Below, in pieces: positions 54,703-63,991 of a DNA stretch of 64,000 nt; positions within the stretch are counted from its first letter, which is position 1, and each line of letters starts with the position of its first letter. The DNA is from Bradyrhizobium sp. (GTDB lineage Bacteria > Pseudomonadota > Alphaproteobacteria > Rhizobiales > Xanthobacteraceae). Where the stretch lies: assembly GCF_022844465.1 (NCBI RefSeq), contig NZ_JALHLP010000004.1:191735-255734 (forward strand), given 5' to 3'. The translations under genes were made by a program, and so were the position numbers. The notes beneath the pieces were generated by a model. That model saw nothing but the letters and a program-made list of their open reading frames with translations. It was not told where the DNA came from and made no database searches.

Positions 54703-56835
54703 ATGGACAGGGCAAACAGCGCGGCCCCGCTCTTGTCGATCGACGCCGTCGTTATCGATACCGAAACCACCGGGCTCGATCCTCGCAAGGCGCGGGTGAT
54801 CGAGCTTGCCGGCGTGCGATTGCAGGCCGGAAAACTGGCCGGCGGCGACCAGTTTCATGAATTGCTGCGGCCGGCCGATGAAGCGATCCCGGTCGAGACG
54901 ACGCGCATCCATGGCATCGACGACGCCATGGTCGCCGGCTCGCCGCTGTTCGCCGACGTCTGGCCGCGCTTCGGCGCGTATCTCGGCCAGGCCGTGGTGA
55001 TCGGGCACACGGTCGGCTTCGACCTTGCCATGCTGAAGCGTGAATGCGACCTGGCCGGCCTGCCCTGGGTCCGGCCCCGCACGCTCGACACCCGGCTCCT
55101 GGCGCAGATCGCCGCACCGGAACTGGCCGGCTATACGCTGGAGAAGCTGGCGGCCTGGCTCGGTGTCGACGTCGCCGAACGGCATTCCGCGCTCGGCGAT
55201 GCGGCGACCACCGCGCAGGTGTTTCTGGCGCTGGTGCCGAAGCTGCGCGACCACGGCATTCGCACCATCGCCGAGGCGGAGCGGGCCTGCCTTGCTCTCA
55301 CCTCCGTACTCGACGATCAGGCGCGAGGCGGCTGGATCGAGGCCGTCGAGGCGCCGGCGCGCGCCGATGCGCAGCGGACCCTGAGGCGCTTCGACAGCTA
55401 CGCCTATCGGCATCGTACCCGCGACGTGATGCGGACGCCCCCGGTCTTTGTGGCGGCCGGCACGTCGGTTCAGGCCGCGCTGGCGCGGCTGTCACACGAG
55501 CGAATATCGGCCACCTATGTCGGGCCGTCAGCCGCTTCCGGCAGCGTCAAGGCGGCGGACGCAGCCATTGTGACGGAACGCGACTTGCTGCGTGCGATCG
55601 CGAGGTCCGGCGCCGCGGCGCTCGATCTGCCGGTCGGACAGATCATGAGCCGGCCGCTTGCGGCAATCTCCGCGGACGCCTTCGTCTATCGCGCCATCGG
55701 CCGCATGAATCGTCTAAGGATCCGCCATCTCGGCGTTGTCGACGAATCCGGCAGCGTGGTTGGCGCATTGTCCGCGCGCGACCTGCTCCGCCAGCGCGCC
55801 GGCGAGGCGATATCGCTCGGCGATGAGATCGACGACGCGGTAGATGCGCACGGCCTGGCTGTTGCATGGGGCAAGCTGCCGCGGGTCGCGGAAGCGCTGC
55901 TGGCCGAGGGGATTTCGGGCCGGGATATTGCCGAAGTGATTTCCCGCGAACTCGGTGCGCTCACCGGGCGGGCCGCCGCAATCGCCGAGCGAATGATGGC
56001 AGAGCGCGGCGAAGGCGGCCCGCCATGCCGCTACGCGATGATCGTTCTTGGATCGGCCGGTCGCGGCGAAAGCCTGTTGGCGATGGACCAGGACAATGCC
56101 GTTGTTTTCGAACGGGGCGAGCCGGAGGGTAGCGAAGACCGCTGGTTTGCGGCTTTGGGAACGCTGGTCGCGGATATCCTGCATGAGGCCGGCGTTCCCT
56201 ATTGCGGCGGCGGCGTCATGGCAAAGAATCCGTCCTGGCGCGGGTCAGTCGCAATCTGGCGGAGTCGCATCGACCGCTGGATCGCGCGCTCCAATCCCAA
56301 GGACCTGCTGTCCGTCGATATTTTCTTCGATCTGCGCGCGGTCCACGGTGACGGCAGCCTTGCAGTCGGTGTGCGGGAGGCTGCCTTCGCCGCCGCCGAG
56401 GGTCAGGTCCCGTTCGCCAAGCTTCTGGTCGAGGGGATCAGCGTTCCCAAGAGCATCAAATTCCTTGGCGGCATCCGCACCGAGGATGGCCGCATCGATC
56501 TAAAGAGGGCGGGACTGTTCGGCATCGTTTCCGCAGCGCGCGCCTTGGCGATCCGGTACCACGTGATGGATCGATCAACGTCGGCCCGACTCGCCGGGAT
56601 AAAGGCGTTGCTTCATGTCAGCGAAATGGATCTGGACGCGCTTGGCGAGGCGCAGGGCATATTTCTCGACCTGATCCTGTCGCAGCAAGTCGAAGATATT
56701 GCCCATGGCACCCCGCCTTCCAATGCCGTCTCGGTGAAGCGGCTGTCAGCCTACGACCGGGATCGGTTGCGGTCGGCGCTCGAAGCGGTGGCATCCATCG
56801 ACGCGTTGGTCCGCGACGTCCTGTTCAAGGATTGA
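54703..56835 (+). CDS. Fusion of DnaQ-like exonuclease, CBS pair and DUF294 nucleotidyltransferase
   Basis: 710 residues. Residues 10-180: DEDDh 3'-5' exonuclease, with VIDTETTGLDP (D19, E21), GHTVGFDLAML (D107) and HSALGDAATT (H161, D166). Residues of about 240-370: two CBS motifs, probably adenosine-nucleotide sensors (RTRDVMRTPPVFV; VGQIMSRPLAAIS). Residues of about 430-710: DUF294 nucleotidyltransferase and its helical partner domain; the catalytic pattern LGSAGRGE (449-456) with MDQDN (D462, D464) is complete. DUF294 proteins usually carry a cNMP domain in front of the CBS pair; here an exonuclease replaces it. Neighbours are a symporter, response regulator and symporter-type sensor kinase. 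The target is unknown. Start follows GGGGGAGGGGCG. Confidence 0.9.
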   Translation: MDRANSAAPLLSIDAVVIDTETTGLDPRKARVIELAGVRLQAGKLAGGDQFHELLRPADEAIPVETTRIHGIDDAMVAGSPLFADVWPRFGAYLGQAVVIGHTVGFDLAMLKRECDLAGLPWVRPRTLDTRLLAQIAAPELAGYTLEKLAAWLGVDVAERHSALGDAATTAQVFLALVPKLRDHGIRTIAEAERACLALTSVLDDQARGGWIEAVEAPARADAQRTLRRFDSYAYRHRTRDVMRTPPVFVAAGTSVQAALARLSHERISATYVGPSAASGSVKAADAAIVTERDLLRAIARSGAAALDLPVGQIMSRPLAAISADAFVYRAIGRMNRLRIRHLGVVDESGSVVGALSARDLLRQRAGEAISLGDEIDDAVDAHGLAVAWGKLPRVAEALLAEGISGRDIAEVISRELGALTGRAAAIAERMMAERGEGGPPCRYAMIVLGSAGRGESLLAMDQDNAVVFERGEPEGSEDRWFAALGTLVADILHEAGVPYCGGGVMAKNPSWRGSVAIWRSRIDRWIARSNPKDLLSVDIFFDLRAVHGDGSLAVGVREAAFAAAEGQVPFAKLLVEGISVPKSIKFLGGIRTEDGRIDLKRAGLFGIVSAARALAIRYHVMDRSTSARLAGIKALLHVSEMDLDALGEAQGIFLDLILSQQVEDIAHGTPPSNAVSVKRLSAYDRDRLRSALEAVASIDALVRDVLFKD

Positions 56836-57007
56836 GGCGCGCTTGCGTTGCCTGGCGCATCATTGTGCGACGCACAAGGAGTGGGTTAACCGCTTCTGTG
56901 CGGGGCAATATTTGCGCCTTGCATGCAGCCCTCCGGCGGGGGACAATTAGACTCCCCGGGCGGGCCGCGTCCCGCTATGCGCTGCTGCAACGTCGCAAAA
57001 AGAGCAA

Positions 57008-57682
57008 ATGACAGCCGCCACCAACACTCACCTTGTCATCGCCGACGACCACCCGTTGTTTCGCGACGCCTTGCGGCAGGCGGTTGTCAGTGTCGTGAGT
57101 GGGGCTGTGGTCAGCGAGGCCGGGTCGTTCGACGATCTCACCGCGTTGCTGGAGCGGGAGGCCGACGTCGACCTGATCCTGCTTGATCTCGCCATGCCGG
57201 GGATATCAGGCTTCTCCGGCCTGATTTATCTCCGCGCGCAGTATCCGGCTATTCCTGTCGTGATCGTATCCGCGAGCGACGATGCCGGCACGATCCGGCG
57301 CTCGCTCGATTTCGGCGCCTCCGGTTTCATCCCCAAGCGCTTCGGGATCGAGACGCTACGTGAGGCCATCATCAAGGTGATGGAGGGCGACGTCTGGGTG
57401 CCGCCCGACACTGACCTCTCGTCGGCGGACGATCCCGAGATGATGCGGCTGCGAGATCGTCTGGTGACGCTGACGCCGCAGCAGGTGCGGGTGCTCATGA
57501 TGCTGTCCGAGGGGCTGCTGAACAAGCAGATCGCCTATGAGCTTGGCGTGTCGGAAGCGACCATCAAGGCGCATGTTTCGGCGATCCTGCAGAAGCTCGG
57601 CGTCGAAAGCCGAACCCAGGCGGTGATCGCCGCCGCGAAAATCGCCGGCGGCAACTGGCGGCAGGGAGCAACGACGGGGTGA
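57008..57682 (+). CDS. LuxR/NarL-type response regulator (CrbR-like)
   Basis: 224 residues: receiver domain with acidic pocket (ADDHPLF, D13/D14), phospho-acceptor D60 in LILLDLAMPGISG, conserved lysine in SGFIPKRFG, and a C-terminal LuxR helix-turn-helix (LTPQQVRVLMMLSEGLLNKQ, then LGVSEATIKAHVSAI). In the acetate-switch system CrbS/CrbR of gamma-proteobacteria the regulator is of this class, lies near a symporter-type kinase and controls acetyl-CoA synthetase. The equivalent role here is inference. The kinase is convergent, beyond a repeat element. Confidence 0.9.
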   Translation: MTAATNTHLVIADDHPLFRDALRQAVVSVVSGAVVSEAGSFDDLTALLEREADVDLILLDLAMPGISGFSGLIYLRAQYPAIPVVIVSASDDAGTIRRSLDFGASGFIPKRFGIETLREAIIKVMEGDVWVPPDTDLSSADDPEMMRLRDRLVTLTPQQVRVLMMLSEGLLNKQIAYELGVSEATIKAHVSAILQKLGVESRTQAVIAAAKIAGGNWRQGATTG

Positions 57683-57691
57683 CAAGGACAC

Positions 57692-57809
57692 GTCGTTCCG
57701 GGGCGCGAAGCGAACCTCAGATGCGCCCTTGCACCGGGGAACCTCGAGATTCTCAGGGGCGCAAGGGGGCGCTTTATAGTTCGATGCTGACGCATCGCCC
57801 CGGAATGAC
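57692..57809. repeat. Intergenic palindromic repeat (GTCATTCCGGG family)
   Basis: The arms GTCGTTCCGGGGCG (57692-57705) and CGCCCCGGAATGAC (57796-57809) are inverted with one mismatch. The centre has GGGGAACCTCGAGATTCTCA and two copies of a GCGCAAGGGGGCG-like stem. It is related to the element at 22397-22478. Confidence 0.8.
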
Positions 57810-57815
57810 AGCCCC

Positions 57816-60800
57816 CTACTCCGCCGCCGCCACCATCTGCTGCGCCCGCCACTGGCCGAGCAGGGCGCGGAGCGATGCCGGCTTCACCGGCTTGTTGAGG
57901 ATCGCGATTTTTTCCTCGCGCGCCGCCGCCTGCACGTGGGGGCTGCGGTCCGCCGTGATCAGGATCGCGGGGGTGGCTTCACCGATGCGGCGGCGGATGT
58001 CGCGAATCGCGGCGATGCCGTTGCCGCGGTCGAGATGATAGTCGACCAGGAGTCCGGTCACGCTGCCGCCGCAGGTTTCGATCGCCGCGATCGCGGCCTC
58101 GGGGTCAGCCACGGCGATCACCTCGGCATCCCAGCCGGTCAGCAATGTCTTCATGCCGTCAAGGATCGCCGGATCGTTCTCGATGCAAACGATCAGGGCG
58201 CCGCTCATCGGCGCCCTGGGAAGCGGCGTTGCGGTGGTGACCGCGGCGGTATAATTGATCGCCGCGGCGACCGGCACCGACACCGAAAACGCCGAGCCGC
58301 CGCCGGCATTGGCGTCGAGGGCGATGCTGTGGTTGAGGACGCGCGCCAGCCGCTCGACGATCGACAGGCCAAGGCCGAGGCCGCGCGCGATCCGCGCGCC
58401 CTGTTCGAGTCGGTGGAATTCCTTGAATATCTCGCCGCGCTTGGTCACCGGAATGCCGACGCCGGTATCGTAGACGCTGATCCGCAGCGATTGTCCGCGG
58501 CAGCGGCAGCCGACCAGCACGCGCCCGCGCGGGGTATATTTGATGGCGTTGGAGATGAGGTTCTGCAACAGCCGCCTGAGCAGCGCGCGATCGGACTGCA
58601 CCGGCAGCGAGCAGGGAACGAAGGTCAGCTCCAGCCCCTTGGCGCGGGCGATCGGCGCGAATTCGATCTCCAGCGAGCGCATCAGGTCGGCCATCTTGAA
58701 GCTGGTGATGGAGGTCGTCATCGCCCCCGCATCCAGCCGCGAAATGTCCAGCAGCGCGCCGAGAATTTCCTCGATCGCCTCCAGCGATTCGTCGACGTTT
58801 TCGACCAGCCTTGAGTCTTCGCCGCCATTCTGCCGCTCGACGAGGCTCGTCACATAGAGCCGTGCCGCGTTCAGCGGCTGCAGGATGTCGTGGCTGGCGG
58901 CGGCCAGGAACCGGGTTTTCGAGATGTTGGCGTCTTCGGCCGTGCTCTTGGCGAGCGCCAGTTCGGAATTCAGGCGGGTCAGCTCCTCGGTGCGGTCGCG
59001 CACGCGCTTCTCCAGCGTCGCATTGGCGCGTTCCAGCGCTTCGGCCGCCTCGAAGCTCGGCGTGACGTCGGAGAAGGTGATGACGAAGCCGCCGCCCGGC
59101 ATCCGGTTGGAGCGAACCTCTATCACCAGATGGCGGTCGGGCAGGCGCTCCAGATAGGGTTCGCCCTCTCTGGTGTAGGCCTCGAGCCGCCGCTGCAGCA
59201 ACGTGGCGGGGTCGCCGAAGCCCGATCGGCTGACATCGCCCATGAATTCGAGAATCTCACGCAACGGGATTCCGAGCTGTACCAGGTGTGGCGGCAGCGC
59301 CAGGATTTCACCGAACTGGGCGTTCGAGCAGATCAGCTGCAAATCGGCATCGAACACCGCGATGCCCTGGCGGACGTGGTTCAGCGCGGTTTGCAGGATC
59401 TCGCGGTTGAAGTGCAGCGCGGCATGGGAATCGTCGAGCAATTTCAGCGCGGCCTTGGCCGAGACGGTGCGCTTGCGCAGCAACAGCGACATGACGACCC
59501 GCGAGGAGGCCGCCCCGATCGAGGAAGCGATCAGGCGTTCGGCGTGTTGCAGCAACTCGAAATCGGCCGGCGCCGCCGGATCGAGATTGCCGGGATGGTT
59601 GGCGGCAAAGGCCTCGAAAGCAACGCGCGCGCGGTCGGGGCCGAGATATTGTATCACCGTGCTCTGGATGTCCTGCACCGTGACCGTGGTGCGCCAGCGC
59701 CGGAAGGTCGGGGTGATCGGCGTCAGCGTGTTGGGCACGAACAGGTCGGCCTGCAGCCGCTCGATCGACGACGGCTGGCGCGCGATCGACATCGCGATGT
59801 AGGTCAGAATGTTGAGCGAGAGCGACCACAGCACCCCGTGCATCAGCGGCGGCAGGTCGGCGCCCAGCAACGCCCGCGGACGCAGCGCCTCGATGCCGAA
59901 TGGTCCGTTCTGCAGCAACAGCAGGCCGGCGGGGTTGCCATCCAGGAAGCTCGGCAGGAACAGCGTATAGGCCCATACCGCGACGCCGACCAGCATGCCG
60001 CCGATGGCGCCCCGTGCGGTTGCCTTGCGCCAGAACAGGCCGCCGAAGAACGCCGGGGCCAGTTGCGCCAGCGCGGCGAACGACAGCAGGCCGATCGCCG
60101 CCAGCTGGGTGCTGCCGAGTGCGCGATAGTACAGGTACGCCATGACCATGATGGCGAAGATCGCAAGCCGCCGGATCGTAAGCAGGAAGTGGCCGAAATC
60201 CTTGCTGCCCGCGCGTGCCGCGCGTGTTCGCTTCAGCACCAGCGGCATGACGATGTCGTTGGAGACCATGATGGAAAGTGCCACGCACTCCACGATCACC
60301 ATCGCGGTCGCGGCCGACAGGCCGCCGACGAACACGACGATGGAGAGCAGCGGCGCATTTGCCGCAATCGGCAATGCCAGGACGTACATGTCGCTGTCGA
60401 CCGCGCCGAACGGGAAGGTGACGAGGCCGGCAAGCGCGATCGGAATCACGAACAGGTTGATGGCGACGAGGTAGAGCGGAAACAGCCAGCGCGCGCGCTT
60501 GACCTCATCGAGGCTGGAATTTTCGACGACGCTGACGTGAAACTGCCGCGGCAGCAGCATGATCGCGCAAAACGACAGCAGCGTCATGGTGAGGAAATTG
60601 CCGATCGAGGGTACATGACTGATCGCCCGCATCGCTTCCGGCGATTGCATGGCGCGTTCGATCAGCTCGACCGGCGTGAACATCCAGAAGGTGACGAAGG
60701 CGCCGGCGGCGAGAAAGGCCACCAGCTTGACGATGGATTCGGTGGCGATCGCCAGCATCAGCCCGTGCTGATGTTCGGTGGCGTCGGTCTGGCGGGTGCC

Positions 60801-61328
60801 GAACAAGACCGCGAACACCGCCATCGCCAGCGTTACCACCAGCGCAATGTCGCCGATCAGCGGAATCGAGGGGAACAGCTTGTCCTCGCTGAGGATCGTC
60901 TCCAGCGACGACGCCATCGCCTTGAGCTGGAGCGCGATATAGGGCACCGATCCGACGATCGCGATCACCGCCACGGTGGCGGCGACCGCCTGGCTCTTGC
61001 CGTAACGCGCGGCGATGAAGTCCGCGATCGAGGTGATGTTCTGTGACTTCGCCAGCTGGATCACGCGCCGCAGCAGCGGCGTGCAAAGCCCGATCATCAG
61101 GATCGGGCCGAGGTAGATCGCGAGGAAATCGAAGCTGGTGCGGGTGGCGAAGCCGACCGAGCCGAAGAAGGTCCACGAGGTGCAGTAGATCGCCAGCGAC
61201 AGCGGATAGATCAGCATGCTGGCGCGGCCGCGCTGGCTCGGCGACAGCCGGTCGCCGTAGCTGGCGACGACGAACAGCAGTCCGATATAGGCGAACGCGG
61301 CGGCGATCACGCCCCAATCGTGCAGCAT
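57816..61328 (-). CDS. Hybrid histidine kinase with a sodium:solute symporter-like sensor (CrbS/CbrA-like)
   Basis: 1170 residues. The first approximately 500 form a 13-helix SSS-type membrane domain (for example SLAIYCTSWTFFGSVGFATR, and AALAQLAPAFFGGLFWRKAT). A PAS domain follows (about 640-750; VRQGIAVFDADLQLICSN), then the kinase: H813 in AAASHDILQPL, ATPase boxes NLISNAIKYTPRG, DTGVGIP and GLGLGLSIVERLA, and a C-terminal receiver with D1096 in GLLVDYHLDRG. Such kinases sense carboxylates or amino acids at or through the symporter domain. With the response regulator and symporter in this cluster it most resembles the CrbSR acetate switch; the ligand is inferred. Confidence 0.93.
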   Translation of the reverse strand: MLHDWGVIAAAFAYIGLLFVVASYGDRLSPSQRGRASMLIYPLSLAIYCTSWTFFGSVGFATRTSFDFLAIYLGPILMIGLCTPLLRRVIQLAKSQNITSIADFIAARYGKSQAVAATVAVIAIVGSVPYIALQLKAMASSLETILSEDKLFPSIPLIGDIALVVTLAMAVFAVLFGTRQTDATEHQHGLMLAIATESIVKLVAFLAAGAFVTFWMFTPVELIERAMQSPEAMRAISHVPSIGNFLTMTLLSFCAIMLLPRQFHVSVVENSSLDEVKRARWLFPLYLVAINLFVIPIALAGLVTFPFGAVDSDMYVLALPIAANAPLLSIVVFVGGLSAATAMVIVECVALSIMVSNDIVMPLVLKRTRAARAGSKDFGHFLLTIRRLAIFAIMVMAYLYYRALGSTQLAAIGLLSFAALAQLAPAFFGGLFWRKATARGAIGGMLVGVAVWAYTLFLPSFLDGNPAGLLLLQNGPFGIEALRPRALLGADLPPLMHGVLWSLSLNILTYIAMSIARQPSSIERLQADLFVPNTLTPITPTFRRWRTTVTVQDIQSTVIQYLGPDRARVAFEAFAANHPGNLDPAAPADFELLQHAERLIASSIGAASSRVVMSLLLRKRTVSAKAALKLLDDSHAALHFNREILQTALNHVRQGIAVFDADLQLICSNAQFGEILALPPHLVQLGIPLREILEFMGDVSRSGFGDPATLLQRRLEAYTREGEPYLERLPDRHLVIEVRSNRMPGGGFVITFSDVTPSFEAAEALERANATLEKRVRDRTEELTRLNSELALAKSTAEDANISKTRFLAAASHDILQPLNAARLYVTSLVERQNGGEDSRLVENVDESLEAIEEILGALLDISRLDAGAMTTSITSFKMADLMRSLEIEFAPIARAKGLELTFVPCSLPVQSDRALLRRLLQNLISNAIKYTPRGRVLVGCRCRGQSLRISVYDTGVGIPVTKRGEIFKEFHRLEQGARIARGLGLGLSIVERLARVLNHSIALDANAGGGSAFSVSVPVAAAINYTAAVTTATPLPRAPMSGALIVCIENDPAILDGMKTLLTGWDAEVIAVADPEAAIAAIETCGGSVTGLLVDYHLDRGNGIAAIRDIRRRIGEATPAILITADRSPHVQAAAREEKIAILNKPVKPASLRALLGQWRAQQMVAAAE

Positions 61329-61440
61329 TGCTGCCTCTCTCCCTTCACGGCGGGGATCTCGGGAAAGCCGACTATAGGCGCATAGGGCGGCCGGCGCACC
61401 GCGCTATCCGCCCGGTTTTTCCGGATTTGCGCGGACAGGG

Positions 61441-62670
61441 TTACTCGGCCGCCAGCGATTTCTGCTTCAGCGGCAGGCCGAGTTGCTCCCAGACCTGCAG
61501 CAGCGCTTCCGCCAATCCGTCGATCAGGCCGTCATCGTGGTAGGGCGAGGGCGTGATCCGCAGCCGCTCGGTGCCTTTGGCCACCGTCGGATAGTTGATC
61601 GGCTGGATGTAGATGCCGTGCTGCTCCAGCAGCAGGTCGCACGCCTGCTTGCATTTCTCGGGGTCGCCGACGAACAGCGGAACGATGTGGGTCTCGCTCG
61701 ACATCACCGGCAGCCCGGTGGCGTTGAGGATCGCCTTGACCCTGGCGGCGCGGTCCTGGTGGCGCTCGCGCTCCCAGGTCGAGGTCTTGAGGTGGCGGAT
61801 CGCGGCGGTCGCGGCCGAGCAGATCGCCGGCGGCAGCGCCGTGGTGAAGATGAAGCCCGGCGCATAGGAGCGGACCGCATCGATCATGTCGGCGTTGCCG
61901 GCGATATAGCCGCCGAGGCAGCCGAACGCCTTGGCGAGGGTGCCTTCGAGTACGTCGATGCGGTGCATGACGCCGTCGCGCTCGGCGATGCCGCCGCCGC
62001 GCGGTCCGTACATGCCGACCGCATGGACCTCATCGACATAGGTCAGGGCGCCGTATTTCTCGGCGAGATCGCAGATTGTCGAAAGCGGCGCGACGTCGCC
62101 GTCCATTGAATAGAGGCTTTCGCAGGCGATCAGCTTCGGACGGTCGGGGCCCGCCGCCACCAGCAGCTGTTCAAGGTGCGCCATGTCGTTGTGACGGAAG
62201 ATCTGCCGCTCGCAGCCGGCCTGGCGAACGCCTTCGATCATCGAATTGTGGTTCAGCGCGTCCGACAGGATCAGGCAGTTCGGGATCAGCTTGGCAATGG
62301 TCGAGATGCCGGTCTGGTTCGAGACGTAGCCCGAGGTGAACAGCAGCGCGGCCTGCTTGCCGTGCAGGTCCGCCAGTTCCTGCTCGAGCTGGACTAGCGG
62401 GTGATGGGTGCCGGCGATGTTGCGGGTGCCGCCGGCGCCGGTGCCAACCCGCGTCGCGGTCTCGACCATGGCGCCGACCACCTTGGGATGCTGGCCCATG
62501 CCGAGGTAATCATTGGAGCACCAGATCACGACGTTGCGTGGGCCTTGCGGCGCGTGCCAGACCGCGTGCGGGAAGCGGCCGGCGATCCGCTCGAGGTCGG
62601 CGAAAACCCGGTAGCGCCGCTCGTCATGCAGGCGGGTGAGCGCGGCGCTGAAGAATTGGCTGTAATCCAT
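61441..62670 (-). CDS. hemA: 5-aminolevulinate synthase
   Basis: Condenses succinyl-CoA and glycine, the first step of heme synthesis in alphaproteobacteria. 409 residues; the PLP lysine is in [17 protein letters not shown], and conserved [27 protein letters not shown] and ITPSPYHDD segments are present. ATG at 62670 ([11 protein letters not shown]) is chosen over a GTG three bases earlier. A perfect FixK/FNR box lies about 125 bases upstream, so oxygen limitation likely raises expression, as described for hemA of Bradyrhizobium japonicum. Heme supply links it to the oxidase genes in the window. Confidence 0.97.
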   Translation of the reverse strand: MDYSQFFSAALTRLHDERRYRVFADLERIAGRFPHAVWHAPQGPRNVVIWCSNDYLGMGQHPKVVGAMVETATRVGTGAGGTRNIAGTHHPLVQLEQELADLHGKQAALLFTSGYVSNQTGISTIAKLIPNCLILSDALNHNSMIEGVRQAGCERQIFRHNDMAHLEQLLVAAGPDRPKLIACESLYSMDGDVAPLSTICDLAEKYGALTYVDEVHAVGMYGPRGGGIAERDGVMHRIDVLEGTLAKAFGCLGGYIAGNADMIDAVRSYAPGFIFTTALPPAICSAATAAIRHLKTSTWERERHQDRAARVKAILNATGLPVMSSETHIVPLFVGDPEKCKQACDLLLEQHGIYIQPINYPTVAKGTERLRITPSPYHDDGLIDGLAEALLQVWEQLGLPLKQKSLAAE

Positions 62671-62793
62671 CACAAGGACCTGGAACGGAACCGGGAACGA
62701 CGTTCACCTTTCTAGAACCTTTCCAGCTTTGATGTCTACGCGAAATCCCGCATTGGGGCTCGGCTCCGGGTTGCTACTTAGTCCGGACGAAAA

Positions 62794-62807
62794 TTGATCC
62801 GGATCAA
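62794..62807. promoter_or_regulatory. FixK/FNR box upstream of hemA
   Basis: TTGATCCGGATCAA is a perfect palindrome matching the FNR/FixK consensus TTGAT-N4-ATCAA. It lies between the MBL hydrolase and hemA, about 125 bases before the hemA start, at a distance fitting activation of a promoter near 62710-62750. Confidence 0.88.
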
Positions 62808-62874
62808 GGCGCTAGATGCCGTCCATGCCGGTATTTCGTCACTTGGAAACCCCCGGCGGCGGCGCTGGCGGCGG

Positions 62875-63936
62875 TCAGGTGGTCCGGAACCGCAGCACCC
62901 CGTCGCTCACTTCCGCAGTAAGGCGGCCTTCGTTGAGCATATAGTTGACGTGGGCGATCAGCTCCCCGGACGCAAAGCCCATCTGGTGCACGTCCAGCGG
63001 ATATTTGTTGAACACGACCGGCACCAGCTCCCGCGAGGTCTGCGCGGTTTCCCGGCAGGCTTCCGCGATCAGCCGGCAGCGGTCCTCGTGGTGGTCGGCG
63101 AGCTGCTTGATGCGGGTCTTGAGGCCGTAGAACGGTACGCCATGGCCCGGCAGCACCATCACGTCGTAGGGCAGCGTGGTGGTGAGGCTCGCCAGCGAGG
63201 CCAGGTATTCCCCGAGCGAGTTCTGGTCCGGCTCGACCGCCCAGACGCTGACATTGGGCGAAATCTTGCTCAGCACCTGGTCCGCCGACAGGAACAGCTT
63301 GTCGGCGGCGCAATACAGCATCACCTGGTCGAGCGCGTGTCCGCCGCCGGTGATCACCTTGAAGCGCCGCGCGCCGATCACGACCTCGTCGCCATGCGCG
63401 ATGCGGCGATAGGAAGGCGGCAGCACCGAGACCCGCTTCAGGTAATCCTGGCCGCGGCCGAGCAATTTGTCGGTCAGGCCTTCGTCCATGCCGTGACGGC
63501 GGAAGAACAGCCGCTGGGCATTGCGCCGCTCCTCGGTGCCGCGGTTCTGGTGATAGACCGATTGCAGGTATTCGACCTGCGACATCTGCAGCGGGCAGTC
63601 GAAGCGTTCGACGATCCAGCCGGCGAGCCCGACATGGTCGGGATGCGAGTGGGTGACGATCAGCCGGGTCACCTTGACGTGCCGGAGCGGACCCTCGAAC
63701 AGCAAGGTCCAGGCTGCGATGGTTTCCTCGTTGCCGAAGCCGGAATCGACCATGGCCCAGCCGTCGCCGTCGGCCAGCAGGTAGATGTTCACGTGATTGA
63801 GCCGGAAAGGCAGCTTTAGCCGGATCCACAACACCCCCGGCATCACCTCGACCACCTGATCGGGGCCGGGGTGATTTTCCCAGGGGTATCGCAGCGCCTC
63901 TGCGGAGGACTGAACCATGTCGGTCTTGGAATGCAT
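62875..63936 (-). CDS. MBL-fold metallo-hydrolase
   Basis: 353 residues. The metal motif THSHPDHVG is near residue 95, a second histidine lies in VITGGGHALDQVMLY, an aspartate in LFLSADQVLSKISPN, and a late histidine in VLPGHGVPF. This is the glyoxalase II-like, two-domain type with a C-terminal winged helix (LNEGRLTAEV). The substrate is unknown; relatives include enzymes annotated as thioesterases or lactonases. It is upstream of hemA on the same strand but about 200 bases and a FixK box separate the two. Confidence 0.88.
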   Translation of the reverse strand: MHSKTDMVQSSAEALRYPWENHPGPDQVVEVMPGVLWIRLKLPFRLNHVNIYLLADGDGWAMVDSGFGNEETIAAWTLLFEGPLRHVKVTRLIVTHSHPDHVGLAGWIVERFDCPLQMSQVEYLQSVYHQNRGTEERRNAQRLFFRRHGMDEGLTDKLLGRGQDYLKRVSVLPPSYRRIAHGDEVVIGARRFKVITGGGHALDQVMLYCAADKLFLSADQVLSKISPNVSVWAVEPDQNSLGEYLASLASLTTTLPYDVMVLPGHGVPFYGLKTRIKQLADHHEDRCRLIAEACRETAQTSRELVPVVFNKYPLDVHQMGFASGELIAHVNYMLNEGRLTAEVSDGVLRFRTT

Positions 63937-63991
63937 GCTACCGACTTAGCGGTAGCGGCGGCGCGGCGCCAGCCCGAAAAAGTGTTGGCCG

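Noticed and set aside
58890..61046. 718-codon plus-strand frame opposite the hybrid kinase
   Set aside because: Composition typical of antisense high-G+C sequence (Gln/Arg/His-rich), with no recognisable domain; the kinase frame is certain.
62705..62725. TTCTAGAA palindrome upstream of hemA as an iron-control (Irr) site
   Set aside because: Only one short half-like motif is present and it does not match a full ICE element; chance is likely.
62794..63819. Plus-strand frame opposite the MBL hydrolase starting inside the FixK box
   Set aside because: Shadow of the real minus-strand gene; its supposed start lies in the regulatory palindrome.
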